DNA from: Halobacillus salinarum
GTDB lineage: Bacteria > Bacillota > Bacilli > Bacillales > Halobacillaceae
NCBI RefSeq assembly: GCF_022919095.1
Contig: NZ_CP095073.1
Location: 2,480,001 to 2,544,000, forward strand
Direction of reading: 5' to 3'
Length of the DNA stretch: 64,000 bases
Positions within the stretch are counted from its first letter, which is position 1. The number at the start of each line of letters is the position of its first letter. This document shows positions 25,965-34,389 of the stretch, in pieces. Made by a program: the position numbers and the translations under genes. The notes under the pieces are model-generated. The model saw only the letters and a program-made list of their open reading frames with translations. It had not been told where the DNA came from and searched no databases.

Positions 25965-26485
25965 GGAAACGCTCCCCCTTTATACCAAGACAAATGATAA
26001 AGGTTTGTCTATTCCATCTTATTAAGAAAAGAGGAAGCAAATGATTGTAATTACACTCGATCTTATTTATTAGCTGATTTTATTGGTGAAAAAGGATTTC
26101 GAATAAATGTACAGAATGGGATTAAAGAAAGGATAAGGAGCTGCGAATCATGAAGAGACATGAGATTATAGGAGAATCATCATTATAGACTCCATACAGA
26201 ATCAGGCAGGGAGCAAGGAGGACCTTCCTTTTTGGTGGGACAGGTTATTTGGCTGTCTTACCTGAATACATAGGAAGAGGTTCAGGCACATGTATGCCTT
26301 AACGGCTGTTACGGAATTAATGCTTTCTTGTCTTTCTTGTGTCGTTAAATGTGGACGGCCGTAACCCAGTGATCGGGTATTATACAAGAGTATTCATTTT
26401 ATACCATGGCGCAGAAAGGGCACAACTTGGGATATGATTGTTGAACTGACTGATACTAAGCGTATTATAAGGAAGGGGGAAGAGT
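25965..26485. other. Intergenic region without a supported gene
   Basis: About 520 bases between divergent genes. A 12-codon frame (26150-26188) with AAGGAG upstream, an inverted repeat CCTGAA/TTCAGG near 26260-26285, and TTGAAC (26442) 16 bp from TATTAT, a possible promoter for the RNase H-like gene, are the only signals seen. Confidence 0.4.
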
Positions 26486-27148
26486 ATGAAAGTAAGAATT
26501 GAGTGGATTTACCGTACACTAAAAGGAACAGAAACCAGTTTCAGTTCAGAAAACATGAACGCCAGTAAAGCACTTTTGATAGCAGAGGATCTGGAAAAGT
26601 CAGGAAGAGTGGGTGCTATCTCTTTTATCGATAGCCATGATACGGCTTTAAGCATAAAAGAACTGCGGAAGTATCTTCAAGGTATCCAGACGGAGCCCCA
26701 TAACGTCACGGTTTATTTCGATGGAGGGTTTGATATCAAAACGCATTCTTCAGGCTTAGGGTGTGCGATATACTATGAGCAAAATGGCAAATTTTTTCGA
26801 CTAAGAAGAAACGCACTTGTCGAAGAATTATCCTCTAATAACGAAGCTGAATATGCCGCAATTCATCTTAGTATACAAGAATTGGAGCTCTTAGGGGTCC
26901 ACCATCTCCCTGTCACATTTATTGGTGATTCCCAAGTCGTTATCAACCAATTAAATGACACGTGGCCGGTACTTGAGGAGGAATTGGCTCGCTGGGCTGA
27001 TCGAATTGATGAACATTTAGAAAGGCTGGGAATTACACCAGAATTAGAAGTAGTCTCTAGAAAAAAGAATCGTGAAGCTGACAAATTAGCGACTCAAGCA
27101 TTAAATGGAATCGAGATTACGAGTACAGTTGAACTTACAGAGCAATAA
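26486..27148 (+). CDS. RNase H-like (RVT_3) domain protein, YpeP-like
   Basis: 220 residues. Residues 1-68 form a separate N-terminal region; 73-205 are the RNase HI fold. Catalytic acids are visible: D79 in VYFDGGFD, E122 in SNNEAEYAA, D148 in FIGDSQVVINQL and an Asp in NREADKLA near 204. All four are retained, so RNase H activity on RNA-DNA hybrids is plausible. The Bacillus homologue YpeP has the same layout. RBS AAGGAAGGGGG. Single gene with its own promoter-like element upstream and a weak hairpin downstream. Confidence 0.8.
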   Translation: MKVRIEWIYRTLKGTETSFSSENMNASKALLIAEDLEKSGRVGAISFIDSHDTALSIKELRKYLQGIQTEPHNVTVYFDGGFDIKTHSSGLGCAIYYEQNGKFFRLRRNALVEELSSNNEAEYAAIHLSIQELELLGVHHLPVTFIGDSQVVINQLNDTWPVLEEELARWADRIDEHLERLGITPELEVVSRKKNREADKLATQALNGIEITSTVELTEQ

Positions 27149-27150
27149 AT

Positions 27151-27179
27151 AGGACAGTCTGCTTAAAAAGCCTGTCCGT
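27151..27179 (+). terminator. Weak terminator-like hairpin after the RNase H-like gene
   Basis: GGACAG / CTGTCC flanking GCTT / AAGC inside; no strong T tract immediately after. Confidence 0.4.
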
Positions 27180-27424
27180 ACATCAAAAAGTATACTTTTA
27201 TTTTTCATGCTCTTGCCTGCTGAATTCTTACCTTCATTTTTATAAACACAAAGTTCTCTGGATTGCGAAGTTGTGGCTCGATGCAACAGACGAGACGTTA
27301 AGTAAACCAATAAGCTTGTGCACTTTTCCTGATTCTGACAGCTGGATCTTTTTTATTAATTCTCGAAGATCTAAGAGTTAGGAACGCACTAATTAATAGA
27401 GATTAGAAGTTAAGGAGTCAAACG

Positions 27425-27955
27425 ATGAAAAACATTTCTTACAACAGTATGAGTGGTACAAAAGATGTTCAAGCTTGTGCAGAACTATACTGCCATGTGT
27501 TTATAGGAGATGACTTTACGAATAAAGACTTTCAAATTTCTTTAGAAAACTTACATAAACATAGTATTTACGAGGGGTTTAAAGGAGTAAAAGCTGTCAA
27601 CGAAAACGAGGACATCATTGGATTTGCTTACGGATACACAAGTAAACCGGGGCAATTTTACAGAGAAAAGTTAATCGAACATTTACTGGAAATCAAGCAC
27701 CTCTGGCTGAATGATTGTTTTGAATTTGTAGAGCTGGCCGTCCACCCTGGCCATACACGAGAAGGGATCGGTACGAAGCTGCAGAATCATTTACTCGAGG
27801 GGCTTCCTCATCATACCGCTGTACTTACGGTTTCTGTTACAAATCAGCCAGCCTTCCACTTGTATAGAAAACGAGGGTGGGAGACGCTTCAATACAACGC
27901 ACCTCTCATTTCTAAAGACGATTTACAAATGATTTTAGGGCTGAAATTGTCTTAA
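27425..27955 (+). CDS. GNAT family N-acetyltransferase
   Basis: 176 residues with the GNAT fold: acceptor-side helices at the N-terminus, VELAVHPGHTREGIGTKLQNHLLEG as strand 4 and the acetyl-CoA loop (R/Q-x-x-G-x-G/A appears as REGIGT), and AVLTVSVTNQPAFHLYRKRGWETL as the C-terminal motif. Substrate unknown. ATG 27425 follows TAAGGAG at 7 bases. The RDD membrane protein gene begins 18 bases after its stop, so the two are probably co-transcribed. Confidence 0.85.
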   Translation: MKNISYNSMSGTKDVQACAELYCHVFIGDDFTNKDFQISLENLHKHSIYEGFKGVKAVNENEDIIGFAYGYTSKPGQFYREKLIEHLLEIKHLWLNDCFEFVELAVHPGHTREGIGTKLQNHLLEGLPHHTAVLTVSVTNQPAFHLYRKRGWETLQYNAPLISKDDLQMILGLKLS

Positions 27956-27973
27956 AAAAAAGGAGATATAGTG

Positions 27974-28405
27974 ATGGAAGCTGGAATCGACAAAGCGCAC
28001 AGCGGGATTCGTCTATTAGCTGACATCCTTGATATCAGTGGCTTCTGTGCGTTATTTTTTCTTATTTCAATGATTAACGGCAGCGAATATCCTATACTTT
28101 ATCCTTTTGGGTGGGCGGTTCAGATAGGTTACCTTCTTTACTCTATCATTCTCCCAAGTATATGGACCGGGTATATTCTAGGAAAAAGAATCTTTAGAAT
28201 TAAAATTGAGAAAGCAAACGGAAAGGCCGTTACTTTCTTTGATATGTTCATACGTGAATGCATAGGAAAATTTATTTTCGGTTACCTTTCATTTGGAATG
28301 ACTACTGTCATTAGTGGACTTATGATTACTTTCAGAAAAGACAGAAGAGCGATTCACGACTTTTTAGCAGGTACAATGGTGAATAATGATTGGAATATTA
28401 AATAG
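27974..28405 (+). CDS. RDD family membrane protein
   Basis: About 143 residues with three membrane segments (roughly 22-42, 50-72, 100-122). The family signature is degenerate here: RLLADILD near residue 12 in place of R-x-x-A-x-x-x-D, and GKRIFRIKIEKANG in the loop after helix 2 is typical. Related RDD proteins have been linked to Na+ or other ion transport in halophiles, but function here is unproven. ATG 27974 is 8 bases after AAAGGAG; the GTG immediately before it is the alternative. Confidence 0.7.
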   Translation: MEAGIDKAHSGIRLLADILDISGFCALFFLISMINGSEYPILYPFGWAVQIGYLLYSIILPSIWTGYILGKRIFRIKIEKANGKAVTFFDMFIRECIGKFIFGYLSFGMTTVISGLMITFRKDRRAIHDFLAGTMVNNDWNIK

Positions 28406-28560
28406 GCACGGCAATGGATGAAGAAGACCATAAGACCCCTCCTGCTTTTATCCATCTGTTCTTAAGCATTGAGTAAATATTCATTAAACTTTATTATGAA
28501 TAGTAAGCAAACCGTTTCTTTACAATTTAATTCAAACTAGAGTATAAAAGGGGAAACGCC

Positions 28561-29775
28561 ATGGATGCTTTAGACATAGTTGACAACTTGCATAAATTAA
28601 AACCAGTATTTCAGCCTATCATTAGTGCCATAAGACATGATGTTATAGGATATGAAGTACTTGGCCGAATCGAAGAGAATAATGATTGGGTGGGGTTAAG
28701 TTCTTTTTTCCATGATAATGATGTCCCTGAAGAATTCAAAGTGGACGTAGACCAGCACCTTCTGCAAATCGCCATGGAAGAAATGCTTACCTCTAACATA
28801 GATGGGCTGCTATTTATTAACAGAAGTGCCAAACAACTGATGGTTCATGATGGGGAAGACCTCCTGGAGACGCTTCTTTTATTCGAACAAAAAGGTTTTT
28901 CCATGAACAGAGTCGTCGTAGAAGTGACAGAACACGATTTTGAAGAAGATTTTCAGGAACTTAGTCATCTGCTGCTATATTACAAAACATTTGGTATCCA
29001 AATAGCGATCGACCACGTAGGTGCCAAAAGTTCGAATATTGATCGCATCCGTCAGTTGGAACCGCACATCTTAAAAATCAATACAAGAATCATTCGTCAT
29101 TCTGATTCAGATGGCTTTCAGGACATTATGTATTCTCTTTCGATGTTAGCTAGAAAAATAGGTTCAGCGTTACTGTTTGACAATATTGAAGATGATTACC
29201 AGCTTTACTTTGCTTGGAAGAACGGCGGCCGTTATTACCAAGGTGATTACCTTGCACAACCTGACTTTCAATTTGTTTCCAAAAATTCTCTTGCCCTTAA
29301 CATTGGAAAAAGAATCGAACGTTACATTAACAGGGAAAAGTCGTTAATTGAACAACGGTTAGCGTTTATACTCTCCTGGGAACAAAAAATTAAGGAATTG
29401 CTTCCTAAATGGACAGGGCAGAAGGATGTAGACCCTTTTATAGAATTAATTACCCATCAATTTAATGAAGAATGTTTTCGGATGTTCATTTGCAACAGTG
29501 ACGGCCAGCAAATCTCCTCCAACTTTAGAAAAAAAGGAAACTCGTGGAATAGAGAACCGGATAAAAAAGGGTCAAATTGGGCATTCCGTCCATACTTTCT
29601 GGAAAACGTTATGCAAATGAAAACATGGGGAAAAGGCATCCTGTCCGATATCTATTCAGATATAGATACCAAGGAAATGATACGAACTTTTAGTTACCCA
29701 TTAACGGATCAGTACTTCTTGTTCGTGGACATTCGTTATGCTTACCTTTATGATCATGAGAGTTTACTAATCTAG
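28561..29775 (+). CDS. ykuI: EAL-domain c-di-GMP protein YkuI
   Basis: 404 residues, same length and order as B. subtilis YkuI: EAL domain about 10-245, then a PAS-like C-terminal domain with EECFRMFICNSDGQQISSNF and RPYFLENVMQMKTWGKGILSDIYSDIDTKEMIRTFSYP. The signature EAL is EVL (E32), as in YkuI. Other positions: INRS, VEVTEH, IDHVG in place of the active DDFG (second Asp replaced by His), LKIN, and YYQGDYLAQP. YkuI binds c-di-GMP but lacks phosphodiesterase activity in vitro, and the altered loop here fits a sensor role. In B. subtilis ykuI is monocistronic and linked to zinc-related stress and extracellular matrix effects. Cytoplasmic. A RBS AAAAGGGG is present. Confidence 0.9.
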   Translation: MDALDIVDNLHKLKPVFQPIISAIRHDVIGYEVLGRIEENNDWVGLSSFFHDNDVPEEFKVDVDQHLLQIAMEEMLTSNIDGLLFINRSAKQLMVHDGEDLLETLLLFEQKGFSMNRVVVEVTEHDFEEDFQELSHLLLYYKTFGIQIAIDHVGAKSSNIDRIRQLEPHILKINTRIIRHSDSDGFQDIMYSLSMLARKIGSALLFDNIEDDYQLYFAWKNGGRYYQGDYLAQPDFQFVSKNSLALNIGKRIERYINREKSLIEQRLAFILSWEQKIKELLPKWTGQKDVDPFIELITHQFNEECFRMFICNSDGQQISSNFRKKGNSWNREPDKKGSNWAFRPYFLENVMQMKTWGKGILSDIYSDIDTKEMIRTFSYPLTDQYFLFVDIRYAYLYDHESLLI

Positions 29776-29812
29776 CTGTATTATTTCGAACTGGGAGGGA
29801 TCTTCACAGAAA

Positions 29813-29845
29813 AACTCCCAACGTTGTTGATAAACCTTGGGAGTT
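29813..29845 (-). terminator. Terminator after egtB
   Basis: Stem AACTCCCAA / TTGGGAGTT; reading on the minus strand the stem is followed by TTTTTCTG. Confidence 0.8.
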
Positions 29846-29852
29846 GTGGCAA

Positions 29853-31103
29853 TTATTGATCATCCGCTAAGCGGAAACCGCTGAATTGCCATCTCATATC
29901 AGGATAGAAAAAATTTCGATAGGTGAGGCGGATATGCGACCTTGGCGTCACACAAGATCCCCCTTTTAATACAAATTGGTTCGCCATAAACTTAGCATTA
30001 TATTCTCCCAGCGAACCGGCTAACGGTTTGCTCCTTGGATAGGGGACATAGGGGCTCTGCGTCCACTCCCAAACATCTCCGAATGCTTTATGGAACGCAG
30101 CTTCTTCACTATAGTGAGAATGCGGCTGGTAGTAACCATCTTCCATAAAGTGACCATCCAACGTATGGGTTTCCAACGCATACTCCCATTCCTGTTCTGT
30201 TGGAAGCCTCTTTCCTGCCCAACGTGCATAAGCATCAGCTTCATAATAGCTCACATGCGAAACAGGCGCATTTAAATCTAACTTCGTTAATCCAGCCAGA
30301 GTATAGCTATACCATTCTCCCTCCTGTTTTTCCCAGTATTGAGGATGCCCCCAATGTTCCTGATGTACTTTCTGCCAGCCATCCGACAGCCAATGTTCCG
30401 GATGTTCATAGCCACCATCATTGATAAACTGGATAAATTCCCAGTTGGTTACTGGTCGGTTAGCCAATTGATAAGGTGCGAGATATGTCTTGTGGCGAGG
30501 GTTTTCATTGTCAAAGCAAAATCCTTCACCGTCATATCCTACCTGCACGAGTCCTCCATCAATTTTTTCAAACTGAAGTGCCGGCACACTTTCATGCGGA
30601 TGTTGGTTGTTATGAAAAGCCGGATAGAGGGGATTAAAGGAAAAATTATATTTAATGTCCATTAGAATCAGTTCTTGATGCTGCTGTTCATGTTGAAGCC
30701 CGATTTCTACCAGTTCCTGTATCTCCTTTTTTTCTCCATGAGTAACTAGTAATTTACTCATTGTTTGATCGACACGCTTGCGGTATTCCATCGTTTCATC
30801 AACAGTGGGGCGGGTGATAAGTCCTCGCCTGGCCTGTGGATGAGGAGTTCCTACCGTTTCATAATAGGAATTAAATAAGTAAAGGAACTCTTCATTAAAG
30901 TGCTGATAGTCAGGAACAAACTTTTCTAATATAAACTTCTCAAAAAACCAGGTTGTATGGGCCAGGTGCCATTTAGCAGGGCTGACATGAGGGGCAGCCT
31001 GTACGACAAAATCCTCCGTTTTTAGGTTAGACACGAGTTTTTCACTATAGTTTCGCACTTTCTGATACTGGTTTTGAAGATTAACTTCTGTAGTCGTTTG
31101 CAT
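29853..31103 (-). CDS. egtB: ergothioneine/ovothiol-type sulfoxide synthase, EgtB-like
   Basis: Non-heme iron enzyme that joins trimethylhistidine to a thiol (gamma-glutamylcysteine or cysteine) with O2. 416 residues: N-terminal DinB-like domain with the iron ligands H49 (HLAHTTWFFE), H138 and H142 (HEQQHQE), then an FGE-sulfatase domain with GYEHPEHWLSDGW, WAGKRLPTEQEWEYA, FGDVWEWTQSPY, FVLKGGSCVTPRSHIRLTYRNFF and FSGFRLADD. No methyltransferase domain follows, so it is EgtB rather than OvoA. The companion EgtD (histidine methyltransferase) is not adjacent, which leaves the pathway incomplete in this window. Monocistronic. Antioxidant role inferred. RBS AGGAGTGGATAC. Confidence 0.85.
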   Translation of the reverse strand: MQTTTEVNLQNQYQKVRNYSEKLVSNLKTEDFVVQAAPHVSPAKWHLAHTTWFFEKFILEKFVPDYQHFNEEFLYLFNSYYETVGTPHPQARRGLITRPTVDETMEYRKRVDQTMSKLLVTHGEKKEIQELVEIGLQHEQQHQELILMDIKYNFSFNPLYPAFHNNQHPHESVPALQFEKIDGGLVQVGYDGEGFCFDNENPRHKTYLAPYQLANRPVTNWEFIQFINDGGYEHPEHWLSDGWQKVHQEHWGHPQYWEKQEGEWYSYTLAGLTKLDLNAPVSHVSYYEADAYARWAGKRLPTEQEWEYALETHTLDGHFMEDGYYQPHSHYSEEAAFHKAFGDVWEWTQSPYVPYPRSKPLAGSLGEYNAKFMANQFVLKGGSCVTPRSHIRLTYRNFFYPDMRWQFSGFRLADDQ

Positions 31104-31223
31104 GTGTATCCACTCCTATTTTTTGATCTCCACTTCCTTTAACCCTTCATTCAAGTAAAAGTGCATTATTAACCGTTTTTCCCCATCTCTCCTAATCTCA
31201 ATCGCAAACTTGTATTTATTAAA

Positions 31224-32816
31224 TCACGCTTTTCTTTTTGCTTGAATAGAATTTCGTTGTAGATTTTTACTTTGAGAAAAATCTGCTGGAGAACTAGAAG
31301 TAATTCCTCTTACGGTCGAAATCGACTGCAATATCATGAAAAATAGAACGGGGAACCCCGCTACGGTTGCCATTTGCTTGACCGCGTCTACACCAGTAAT
31401 TTCTCCTCCTGTACCTGCTGTAATCGTCAGCAAAGCCATCAATCCCATTACCACCCCCCAAAAAATTTTCACTTTAGCCGGAGGCTCCGGGTCTAAAATC
31501 GTGTTTCCAGTCGTCGTTAAGGATGAAATTGTCGTCGTCAGGGAATCAGCAAGGGTTGTAAAAGAAATGAAGATCGTCAACAGCATCAGCCAGCTGATAA
31601 TAACTGCCAAGGGAAAATGTTCAAGAAATGCAAAAAGCGACAGTTCCAGCCCGCCTTCCTGGTTATGAATTAAATTCCAAAGCTGGCCGTCTCCTTTCCA
31701 GTCAAAATAAATCGCACTTCCACCAAATGCCCAGAACCACAGCATTCCAAAAGCAGCGGGGAGGAGGAGATTGACGACTACAAATTCCCGAATCGTTCTG
31801 CCATAGGCTAGTCTAGCTAAAAACATCCCGGTAACAGGCGCATAAGCAAGCCAAATGGACCAGTTAAATATCGGCCACCACCTCGGCCAGTCCGAACCTT
31901 TCATTGCACTCATCCATAAAAATCGTTCAGGAAGATGAGTGAGAAAATAGCCGGTCGATTGAGTTCCTAAATTTAATATAAATACTGTTGGACCAAACAC
32001 AAAGACAAACAGCAGTAATAAAAGGAATACTTTTGTATTTTGATCGGCTAAAAACCGTATACCTCTCTGCAAGCCTGTATAACTAGAAATTATGTAAGTG
32101 ATGGTAATCACAATGACAAGAGAGCCCCATAAAACAGGGCCGGTGCTTAAGCCTGTCAAGTGACCAATACCGCTTCCAATCTGGAGCACTCCTTCGCCTA
32201 GAACAGCAGCCATACCTCCAGCGATTGCAAACATTGTCAAACAATCGACAAGCGTCCCTGTGATTCCAAAAGCTCTTTTCCCAATTAACGGATACAGCGT
32301 AGAACTGATTGCATAAGGAAGCTGTAAATTATAATGGGCATAAGCTACGGCAATTCCCGATAGTACATAAATCGCATAAGGGGCAAGCGTCCAGTGATTC
32401 AAACTCGTTGATATTGCAAATACCCCGGCTTGCTCTGTACCGGGCTTAATCCCTAATGCTTGAGGGGGCTGGCTGAAATGGTTGATCGGTTCGGCCAGCC
32501 CCCAAAATAGGATTCCAACACCAATTCCCGCAGTAAGAGAAATGGCGAACCACGTCCATTTATTTACAATCGGGCGGGCCTGTTTTCCTCCAAATTTGAT
32601 ATCTCCATATTTAGAGAAGCCAAAATATAAACAAAGGAATATCAACGAAAATACAGTTAAATTGAACAGCCAGCCAAAATTAATAAAGGCAAAATTAACA
32701 ATCTTTGTTTGAATATCATAGAAACTCTGCGGAAAAAATACTCCAATTAAAACAGTAACCAACAACAAGACAGCCATAGGGAGGAACACGTTCCACCTGA
32801 TTTTCTTCTCTTCCAT
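31224..32816 (-). CDS. BCCT family transporter (carnitine/choline/betaine type)
   Basis: About 530 residues with 12 helices. The substrate and ion region reads WFAISLTAGIGVGILFWGLAEPINHF, where GIGVG stands in place of the GMGIG of glycine betaine specific members. WSIWLAYAPVTGMFLARLAYGRTIREF is the conserved second part. I start at ATG 32816 (MEEKKIRW); a TTG 33 bases upstream has no good ribosome site. It is divergent from an aminotransferase and RpiR regulator with 160 bases between, sharing a regulatory region with two palindromes. An amino compound taken up here and transaminated by the neighbour is a reasonable inference; substrate not known. Confidence 0.85.
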   Translation of the reverse strand: MEEKKIRWNVFLPMAVLLLVTVLIGVFFPQSFYDIQTKIVNFAFINFGWLFNLTVFSLIFLCLYFGFSKYGDIKFGGKQARPIVNKWTWFAISLTAGIGVGILFWGLAEPINHFSQPPQALGIKPGTEQAGVFAISTSLNHWTLAPYAIYVLSGIAVAYAHYNLQLPYAISSTLYPLIGKRAFGITGTLVDCLTMFAIAGGMAAVLGEGVLQIGSGIGHLTGLSTGPVLWGSLVIVITITYIISSYTGLQRGIRFLADQNTKVFLLLLLFVFVFGPTVFILNLGTQSTGYFLTHLPERFLWMSAMKGSDWPRWWPIFNWSIWLAYAPVTGMFLARLAYGRTIREFVVVNLLLPAAFGMLWFWAFGGSAIYFDWKGDGQLWNLIHNQEGGLELSLFAFLEHFPLAVIISWLMLLTIFISFTTLADSLTTTISSLTTTGNTILDPEPPAKVKIFWGVVMGLMALLTITAGTGGEITGVDAVKQMATVAGFPVLFFMILQSISTVRGITSSSPADFSQSKNLQRNSIQAKRKA

Positions 32817-32913
32817 TCTCGTCTCACACTCTTCCCTTCTAATCTGCAATCTGAGTAACGGTTACCCTAACCACTTGAAAAACAAACCTTCTACATTTAA
32901 AGAAGGTCAATGG

Positions 32914-32942
32914 TTGACGATGAAATATATATTTCATAAACT
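32914..32942 (+). promoter_or_regulatory. SigA promoter with an 18-bp palindrome in its spacer
   Basis: TTGACG (32914-32919), 17-bp spacer, TAAACT (32937-32942). The palindrome ATGAAATATATATTTCAT (32920-32937) fills the spacer, so a bound repressor would block RNA polymerase. It serves the aminotransferase and RpiR genes. Confidence 0.75.
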
Positions 32943-32951
32943 TTATTTATA

Positions 32952-32967
32952 TGAAACATCTATTTCA
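32952..32967 (+). promoter_or_regulatory. Second operator copy in the aminotransferase leader
   Basis: TGAAACATCTATTTCA repeats the TGAAA-N6-TTTCA pattern of the upstream palindrome (TGAAATATATATTTCA). Centres are 31 bp apart, three helical turns, and this copy covers the first transcribed bases. The adjacent RpiR regulator is the obvious candidate binder. Confidence 0.7.
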
Positions 32968-32975
32968 AAAAGGAG

Positions 32976-34355
32976 ATGTCGAAGATTCCACAACTATCAC
33001 CCTTACTCTTTGAAAACGCAACAAGGTCCAGAGATTTTTTTGACCATGCCAAAGAGGTTATTCCCGGAGGAGTAACAGCTCAAATTAAACATTTTGATCC
33101 GCATCCAGTAGTGATGGAGAAAGGCGACGGGAGCAAGCTTTATGACGTCGACGGAAATCAGTACATCGATTATTTGCTTTCTTACGGTGCTTTGATTCAC
33201 GGACACGGTCACCCTAATGTTATCAATGCGGTTATGAACCAAATGAAAACCGATGGAAGTACTATTTTCGGCACCCCTCATCAAAAAGAAGTAGAAATGG
33301 CAGAAAAACTTATTCATCTATACCCCGGAATAGAAATGGTACGGTATACGAATTCTGGTTTAGAAGCGACCCTGCTTGCTATCCGTACAGCACTTGCAGT
33401 CACCGGCAAGCCAAAGCTCGCCAAGTTTGAGGGACATTATCACGGCGGTCACGACCAAGTGCTTGTCAGTGTCAACCCTGGGAAAAGAGAACGAGGAAAA
33501 CCGGAACAGCCTCAGGCAGTACTGGAATCCACCGGTATTCCTGATTACTATGTAAAAAATACGGTGGTTCTGCCTTTTAATCAATTGGATGCTTGTGAAA
33601 AGATTCTCAGAGAGCAGGCTGATGAAATCGGCTGTCTTATTTTGGAGCCTGTTCAAGGCGGCTTCATTCCTGCTGAAAAGGTTTTTATAGAAGGAATTCG
33701 AAAGCTGACAGAAGAATTAAATATTGTCCTGATTTTTGATGAAGTAAAGACTGGTTTTCGTGTTGGACTAGGAGGGGCGCAGGGGGAATATGGAATTCAG
33801 CCTGACCTAACCACCCTCGGAAAAGTACTGGGCGGAGGATTTCCAATCGGAGTATTAGGAGGAAGTAAAGAGATTATGGCGTTGACTTCGGGCGAAAAAC
33901 GAGACTTACTTTCCACAGGTGCAGAGCAAAGAGGAGGACCGGATGCTGTTTTTCACAGCGGTACGTATAATGGTCACCCAACAGTACTTGCTGCAGGATT
34001 AGCTACGATACATGAGCTCGAGAAAGAGGAAGCCATGGATGAACTATTTCGTAAAACACAACATCTCCGAGATGGTCTGGAAAACGTTTACCGCTCTTAT
34101 GGTCTCCCCATGCAGACCATTGGAACAGGCAGCATCTTTAATCTTCTGTTAACCGATAAAAAGGTATTGAACTACAGGGATTTAAGCAAGGCAGACTTCA
34201 CATTAAGAAGAGAAATCGACCTTCAGCTGCTTGCTCAGGGGATCTATACGAAGCCGCTCAATCGTTATTCTATGTCTACCGTTCATTCTGAAGAAGATCT
34301 AGAAAGTACGATTCACTGTCATGAGCAAGCCATTAAAGAGGTTCTCAAGAAATGA
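32976..34355 (+). CDS. class III aminotransferase, glutamate-1-semialdehyde aminomutase-like
   Basis: PLP enzyme of up to 459 residues. Motifs: IPGGVTAQIKHFDPHPVVM, YDVDGNQYIDYLLSYGALI, YTNSGLEATLLAIRTA, FEGHYHGGHD, LIFDEVKTGFRVGLGGAQ (PLP ring Asp), TTLGKVLGGGFPIGVLGG (Schiff-base Lys), and FHSGTYNGHP. It resembles HemL-related transaminases but has a different flanking region, so a degradative omega-aminotransferase is likely. The ATG 32976 directly abuts AAAAAGGAG, leaving no spacing; ATT 32985, in frame, has 9 bases. RpiR starts 34 bases after its stop and the genes share a promoter. Substrate unknown; a BCCT importer is divergent. Confidence 0.85.
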   Translation: MSKIPQLSPLLFENATRSRDFFDHAKEVIPGGVTAQIKHFDPHPVVMEKGDGSKLYDVDGNQYIDYLLSYGALIHGHGHPNVINAVMNQMKTDGSTIFGTPHQKEVEMAEKLIHLYPGIEMVRYTNSGLEATLLAIRTALAVTGKPKLAKFEGHYHGGHDQVLVSVNPGKRERGKPEQPQAVLESTGIPDYYVKNTVVLPFNQLDACEKILREQADEIGCLILEPVQGGFIPAEKVFIEGIRKLTEELNIVLIFDEVKTGFRVGLGGAQGEYGIQPDLTTLGKVLGGGFPIGVLGGSKEIMALTSGEKRDLLSTGAEQRGGPDAVFHSGTYNGHPTVLAAGLATIHELEKEEAMDELFRKTQHLRDGLENVYRSYGLPMQTIGTGSIFNLLLTDKKVLNYRDLSKADFTLRREIDLQLLAQGIYTKPLNRYSMSTVHSEEDLESTIHCHEQAIKEVLKK

Positions 34356-34389
34356 TGATCCTAACCGACTGGAGGAAGGAGGGATAAAG

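Noticed and set aside
30339-30665. 108-codon frame opposite egtB
   Set aside because: It lies wholly inside the well-supported egtB gene on the other strand, lacks a ribosome site and any domain feature.
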